A DNA stretch of 17,232 bases from assembly GCA_013288465.1 (NCBI GenBank), contig JABDBT010000053.1, positions 1 through 17,232 of the forward strand. Direction: 5' to 3'. How positions within the stretch are numbered: the stretch's first letter is position 1; each line of letters opens with the position of its first letter. Shown piece by piece: positions 13,367-17,232 of the stretch. The DNA is from Bacteroidota bacterium (lineage in GTDB: Bacteria > Bacteroidota > Bacteroidia > Sphingobacteriales > Sphingobacteriaceae). A program made the translations under genes and the position numbers. The notes beneath the pieces were generated by a model. It was not told the origin of the DNA and searched no databases. It saw only the letters and a program-made list of their open reading frames with translations.

Positions 13367-15223
13367 ATGAAGGTAAGATCAATTTTATTCCTGTTTTTTA
13401 TACTTGCTACAGGTAATGTATTTGCACAAATGCCCGCGCTTGAACGTGTTGAGCCTATGTTTTGGTGGGTTGGGATGAAAAACCCCAAACTCCAGCTAAT
13501 TGTGCACGGCAATAAAATAGCCGACCGCACGGTAAAACTTGGCTATCCCGGTGTTAAACTGGTACAGGTACACAAAGTGGAGAACCCCAACTACTTGTTT
13601 ATAGATCTTGAAATATACCCGGCAGCCAAACCCGGCGCGTTTACCATAGCGTTTGCAAGGCCCGGCGCAAAAAATTTAGAATATAAGTATGAATTAAAAG
13701 CTCGCGATCATGCTGCAAACCGTGCACAGGGTGTTACCAGTAAAGATCTGATCTACCTGCTGATGCCCGATCGCTTTTCAAACGGCGACCCGTCAAATGA
13801 TTCAATTGCCGGTATGCGCGAGCATGGAATTAACCGCGAAAAAATGTACAGCCGCCACGGTGGCGACATACAGGGCATCATGAACCACCTTGATTATTTA
13901 AAAGACCTGGGTGTTACCGCTATATGGCTTACGCCGGCGGTTGAAAATGATGAGCCAAGCGCGTCATACCATGGTTACGCCGTTACTGATCATTATAAGG
14001 TAGATGCCCGCTATGGCACCAACGACCTGTATAAAAAGTTTGTAGAAAAAAGCCATAGCATGGGTTTAAAAGTGGTGATGGACCTGGTTCACAACCACGC
14101 CGGCACCGAAGGCTATACCATTCAGGATATGCCGATGAAAAGCTGGGTACACCAATGGCCAAAATATACCAAGTCAAACTTTAGGGATGCCGCGGTTATG
14201 GACCCTCATGCCTCGCCAATGGACCGGAAAATTATGCTGGACGGCTGGTTTGACAAGCGCATGGCGGATATGAACGAAAACAACCCTTACGTACAAAACT
14301 TTTTAACCCAAAACCATATATGGTGGGTGGAGTATGCCGGTGTTGATGGTTTCAGGCTGGATACCTACCCATATAACGACCCCGAATACATGGCCGACTG
14401 GGCAAGAAAAGTGAAAGCCGAATTCCCGCACTTATCAATTTTTGGCGAAACGCTGGTATGGTCGGTAGCTAACCAGGCGTATTTTACACAGGGCAACACG
14501 GTTAATCGTGGTTTTGATACCCAATTGCCCGGCGTAACCGATTCGCAGATGAAGGAAGGTATTACCGAGGCGCTTAACGGAAAAGAAGGCTGGACAGACG
14601 GTGTTAACCGCTTATACGCCATAGTGGCGCAGGATTTTATGTACCAGGATGCTACCCGCAATGTGGTGTTTTTGGATAACCATGACATGAGCCGGTTTTT
14701 ATCAGTAGTTAATGAAGACTTTACAAAATTTAAATCGGGCATGGCTATGTTGCTCACCATGCGCGGCATACCGCAAATGTATTACGGCGATGAGCTGTTA
14801 ATGAAAAATTATTCAAACCCTGATGGTTTGGTACGTGAAGATTTTCCCGGCGGATGGCCCGGTGATAAATCAAACAAATTTATTGCCAGGGGACGTACGG
14901 CTAAAGAAAATGAGGCCTTTAGCTATGTGCGGACCCTGGCTAACTATCGTAAAAATACAACCGCTTTGCAAACAGGCAAACTGATGCAATTTATACCTCA
15001 AAAAGGCGTATATGTGTATTTCAGGTACGATGCGCAAAAAACGGTGATGATCATATACAACAGCAACGAAGGCGATGCCAAAGACTTGAATACCGACAGG
15101 TTTAATGAACGTATGGCAGGGTTTACCAAAGCTGTTGATGTTATAACCGGCAACCCGGTTGATGATATTAAAAATATAAAAGTGGCGGCAAAAACCACTT
15201 TAGTTTTAGAATTGAAAAAATAG
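13367..15223 (+). CDS. susA: Secreted GH13 neopullulanase/cyclomaltodextrinase-type enzyme (SusA-like)
   Basis: The 618-aa product has a Sec signal peptide ending near 'NVFA/QM' and no lipobox, indicating a periplasmic enzyme. Residues about 22-115 resemble the cyclomaltodextrinase N-terminal domain ('RVEPMFWWVGMKNPKLQLI'). The GH13 barrel runs from about 125 ('IYLLMPDRFSNGDPSND') to about 510, and a cyclomaltodextrinase-type C-terminal domain ends the protein. All four GH13 regions are intact: D239-LVHNH, the nucleophile D332 in 'GFRLDTY', the acid/base E361 in 'FGETLVW' and D440 in 'LDNHDMSR'. It should cut maltooligosaccharides, cyclodextrins or pullulan-like chains into maltose or panose, feeding the GH31 enzyme. 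It resembles SusA of B. thetaiotaomicron in plan and place. The symbol is given by analogy. The MFS gene starts 10 bp after it. Confidence 0.9.
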   Translation: MKVRSILFLFFILATGNVFAQMPALERVEPMFWWVGMKNPKLQLIVHGNKIADRTVKLGYPGVKLVQVHKVENPNYLFIDLEIYPAAKPGAFTIAFARPGAKNLEYKYELKARDHAANRAQGVTSKDLIYLLMPDRFSNGDPSNDSIAGMREHGINREKMYSRHGGDIQGIMNHLDYLKDLGVTAIWLTPAVENDEPSASYHGYAVTDHYKVDARYGTNDLYKKFVEKSHSMGLKVVMDLVHNHAGTEGYTIQDMPMKSWVHQWPKYTKSNFRDAAVMDPHASPMDRKIMLDGWFDKRMADMNENNPYVQNFLTQNHIWWVEYAGVDGFRLDTYPYNDPEYMADWARKVKAEFPHLSIFGETLVWSVANQAYFTQGNTVNRGFDTQLPGVTDSQMKEGITEALNGKEGWTDGVNRLYAIVAQDFMYQDATRNVVFLDNHDMSRFLSVVNEDFTKFKSGMAMLLTMRGIPQMYYGDELLMKNYSNPDGLVREDFPGGWPGDKSNKFIARGRTAKENEAFSYVRTLANYRKNTTALQTGKLMQFIPQKGVYVYFRYDAQKTVMIIYNSNEGDAKDLNTDRFNERMAGFTKAVDVITGNPVDDIKNIKVAAKTTLVLELKK

Positions 15224-15233
15224 GAACCAGTTA

Positions 15234-16604
15234 ATGAAAAAAGTATTAGAAAGACCAAAGCTGACCTTTTGGCAAATATTTAATATGAGCTTTGGCTTCC
15301 TGGGTATCCAGTTTGGCTTCGCCTTGCAAAATAGCAATGCATCGCATATGCTACAGATATTTGGGGCAGATGTGGAGCACCTGTCGCTTTTTTGGCTGGC
15401 TGCGCCTATAACAGGAATCATCGTACAACCCATTATAGGCTATTACAGCGATAAAACATGGGGCCGTTTGGGCAGGCGCAAACCTTATTTTTTAAGTGGA
15501 GGCATTTTGTCAGCCATAGCATTAATTTTTATGCCCAATGCATCATTGTTACTGTTTTTACCACCAGTATTAATGGGAGCAGGCGTATTGATGATCATGG
15601 ACGCTTCGTTTAACGTAGCAATGGAGCCATTTAGGGCATTGGTAGCCGATAACTTATCGGATAGCCAACGCGGGCTTGGTTTCTCTGTACAAACTGCTTT
15701 AATTGGTGTAGGAGCAGTAGGAGGGTCGTTATTGCCTTATTTGTTTTCAAATTATTTTTCAGAAACTGCGCCTAAGGGACAAATTCCGCAGAATATTACG
15801 TATTCGTTTTATGTAGGTGCTTTTATTTTAATAACAAGTTTATTATGGACGATATTTAAAACAAAGGAATATCCCCCATCAGAATACGAAAAGTTCTACC
15901 ACGCCGAACCTGAAGAAAAATCAAAAGGAATGCGGGTCATATTTTCTGATTTTAGGAAGATGCCAAAAACCATGAAGCAATTGGGTTTAGTACAATTTTT
16001 CTCTTGGTTTGCATTATTTTCAATGTGGGTTTTTATGTCTCCAGCGGTAGCTCAACATATTTACCATGTTGCACCCAGTGATACGTCATCTAAAACATTT
16101 GCACAAGCTGGTAAGTGGGTTGGTGTGTTATTCGCAACATACAATGGCGTCTCGGCAATATATGCGCTGTTTTTTCTGCCGGTTATAGCCCGTTTAACAA
16201 GTCGTAAAATAACTCACGCCATTTCATTGATGGCGGGTTGCATAGGTTTGTTATCCATATTTTTTGTCACCAACCCTAATATGCTTATCCTTTCTATGGT
16301 GGGTATAGGTTTGGCCTGGGGCAGTATTTTAGCCATGCCTTATGCCATATTAAGCGGCTCTATCCCAGCTAAAAAAATGGGGGTTTACATAGGTATTTTT
16401 AATTTCTTTATCACCTTTCCACAAATAATTAATGGCTTTTTTGGCGGATGGATAGTTAAAAATATGTTTGGCGGTCAGGCTATATATGCTATTGTGCTGG
16501 CGGGCGTATTTATGTTTTGCGCGGCCGTATCTGTAATGTATGTACAAACAGAGGAGGAAGTGAGTTTTTCGGATGTACAGGTTATTAATCAATTAAACCA
16601 ATGA
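15234..16604 (+). CDS. MFS sugar transporter, probable maltose/maltodextrin importer (SLC45/GPH-like)
   Basis: The 456-aa product is a polytopic membrane protein with about 12 hydrophobic helices. Between helices 2 and 3 (residues 69-84) it carries 'GYYSDKTWGRLGRRKP', the MFS loop motif in the form seen in the SLC45 sucrose/maltose and GPH cation symporter groups. The N-terminal signature 'LTFWQIFNMSFGFLGIQFGFALQN' and the stretch 'ALVADNLSDSQRGLGFSVQ' fit transporters found in starch loci of Bacteroidota. It should take maltose or short maltodextrins from the periplasm to the cytoplasm with protons or sodium ions. The B. thetaiotaomicron sus operon has no such gene, so its presence here completes the import route. 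Its stop overlaps the next start (ATGA), indicating coupled translation. Substrate is inferred from context. Confidence 0.87.
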   Translation: MKKVLERPKLTFWQIFNMSFGFLGIQFGFALQNSNASHMLQIFGADVEHLSLFWLAAPITGIIVQPIIGYYSDKTWGRLGRRKPYFLSGGILSAIALIFMPNASLLLFLPPVLMGAGVLMIMDASFNVAMEPFRALVADNLSDSQRGLGFSVQTALIGVGAVGGSLLPYLFSNYFSETAPKGQIPQNITYSFYVGAFILITSLLWTIFKTKEYPPSEYEKFYHAEPEEKSKGMRVIFSDFRKMPKTMKQLGLVQFFSWFALFSMWVFMSPAVAQHIYHVAPSDTSSKTFAQAGKWVGVLFATYNGVSAIYALFFLPVIARLTSRKITHAISLMAGCIGLLSIFFVTNPNMLILSMVGIGLAWGSILAMPYAILSGSIPAKKMGVYIGIFNFFITFPQIINGFFGGWIVKNMFGGQAIYAIVLAGVFMFCAAVSVMYVQTEEEVSFSDVQVINQLNQ

Positions 16605-17232
16605 AAAGGATTTTTTATTTACTGGCAACAACACTGCTCATATCAGGCATGGCCTGTAAAAAGCAAAGTGCAAATGATAATAACGGCGGCGGCGGTGGTG
16701 GCACCACAACTATACCCAATGGTAAAGCATTGCCTGCGGGCGCGGTCGATGGGGTTACCTATATTAACTCGGGCACATCGGTTATATTTAATTTATATGC
16801 GCCAGGCAAAAATTCGGTTAGTGTTATAGGCGAGTTTAATAACTGGCAGCCTACCGCCATGAACGAAACCCCCGACGGTACACGCTGGTGGGTACAAATT
16901 GATAATATTACGCCTACTAACGAATATGCTTATCAATACCTTATTGATGGCTCGTTAAAAGTAGCCGACCCATACACTACGGAAATATTAGATCCGGCGA
17001 ATGACCCGTACATCCCGGCAAGTGTATATCCAAATTTAAAAGCTTATCCGGCCGGACAAACAGGCATTGTGAGCACGTTCCAGGCCAGCCCAACACCATA
17101 TACCTGGAAGATACCCAGCTTTACACGCCCTAACCCCAAAAACCTGGTGGTTTATGAATTGTTGGTACGTGATTTTGTAGCCACACATAGCTATCAAACC
17201 CTAACTGATACGTTGAATTATATAGCAAACCT
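16601..17232 (+). CDS. Lipoprotein GH13 alpha-amylase with CBM48-like module (SusG-like role), 5' part
   Basis: The frame is open from ATG 16601 to the window end (210 complete codons, no stop), so the C-terminal part lies outside. The signal 'LLISGMAC' gives a lipidated Cys19, followed by KKQSANDNN and a six-glycine linker (29-34), typical for a tethered surface enzyme. Residues about 48-135 form a CBM48/E-set-like domain ('VIFNLYAPGKNSVSVIGEFNNW', 'EYAYQYLIDG', 'VADPYT'), known in GH13 branching and debranching-type enzymes. The catalytic barrel begins at about 183 ('VVYELLVRDF'); its active-site residues are not in the window. It probably starts starch breakdown at the cell surface, the job of SusG, but with a different domain make-up. 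The 4-bp ATGA overlap with the transporter shows they share an operon. Confidence 0.87.
   Translation, partial: MKRIFYLLATTLLISGMACKKQSANDNNGGGGGGTTTIPNGKALPAGAVDGVTYINSGTSVIFNLYAPGKNSVSVIGEFNNWQPTAMNETPDGTRWWVQIDNITPTNEYAYQYLIDGSLKVADPYTTEILDPANDPYIPASVYPNLKAYPAGQTGIVSTFQASPTPYTWKIPSFTRPNPKNLVVYELLVRDFVATHSYQTLTDTLNYIAN

Noticed and set aside
13189..13530. Minus-strand open frame across the GH31-GH13 junction
   Set aside because: Both sense genes are complete there, and the product has no recognisable motif or initiation context.

Overview
The window looks like a chromosomal segment of a Bacteroidota bacterium, most likely a Sphingobacteriaceae member close to Mucilaginibacter or Pedobacter. 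The reasons are the adjacent SusC and SusD outer-membrane genes, a SusR-type membrane regulator, A-rich translation initiation regions without Shine-Dalgarno sequences, and moderate GC genes separated by AT-rich spacers. The genus is an inference from overall style, not from a marker gene. All recognised genes lie on the + strand.

Region 1 (1-1740) holds the end of preT and all of preA, the two subunits of a bacterial NAD(P)H-dependent dihydropyrimidine dehydrogenase for uracil and thymine reduction. Two unrelated arrays of 7-bp tandem repeats flank preA. The first forms a head-to-head inverted pair and supplies the last codons and stop of preT. A long stem-loop follows preA.

Region 2 (1741-5021) is mostly regulatory. 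A gene for a SusR-like inner-membrane sensor/regulator (2284-3894) sits between a 0.6-kb upstream spacer and a 1.1-kb downstream spacer. The downstream spacer carries three separate inverted-repeat elements, including a perfect 25-bp one, and then an AT-rich leader for the sus genes.

Region 3 (5022-17232) is a starch/maltodextrin utilisation locus: susC, susD, susE, a secreted GH31 alpha-glucosidase, a secreted GH13 neopullulanase/cyclomaltodextrinase-type enzyme, an MFS sugar importer and the 5' part of a lipoprotein GH13 alpha-amylase with a CBM48-like module, cut by the window end. The predicted scheme is that the surface lipoprotein amylase and SusE bind and cut starch, SusCD imports the maltooligosaccharides, the periplasmic GH13 and GH31 enzymes reduce them to maltose and glucose, and the MFS protein carries products across the inner membrane. 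The SusR-like protein would sense maltose-type ligands in the periplasm and switch the locus on. A stem-loop between susD and susE and a strong terminator-like hairpin between susE and the GH31 gene suggest stepped expression of the binding genes over the enzyme genes.

I see no wholly new system. The most distinctive observations are the heptamer arrays around preA, the cluster of inverted-repeat elements ahead of susC, and the locus composition, with GH31 in the position where the Bacteroides thetaiotaomicron sus locus uses GH97 SusB, and with a built-in MFS importer.
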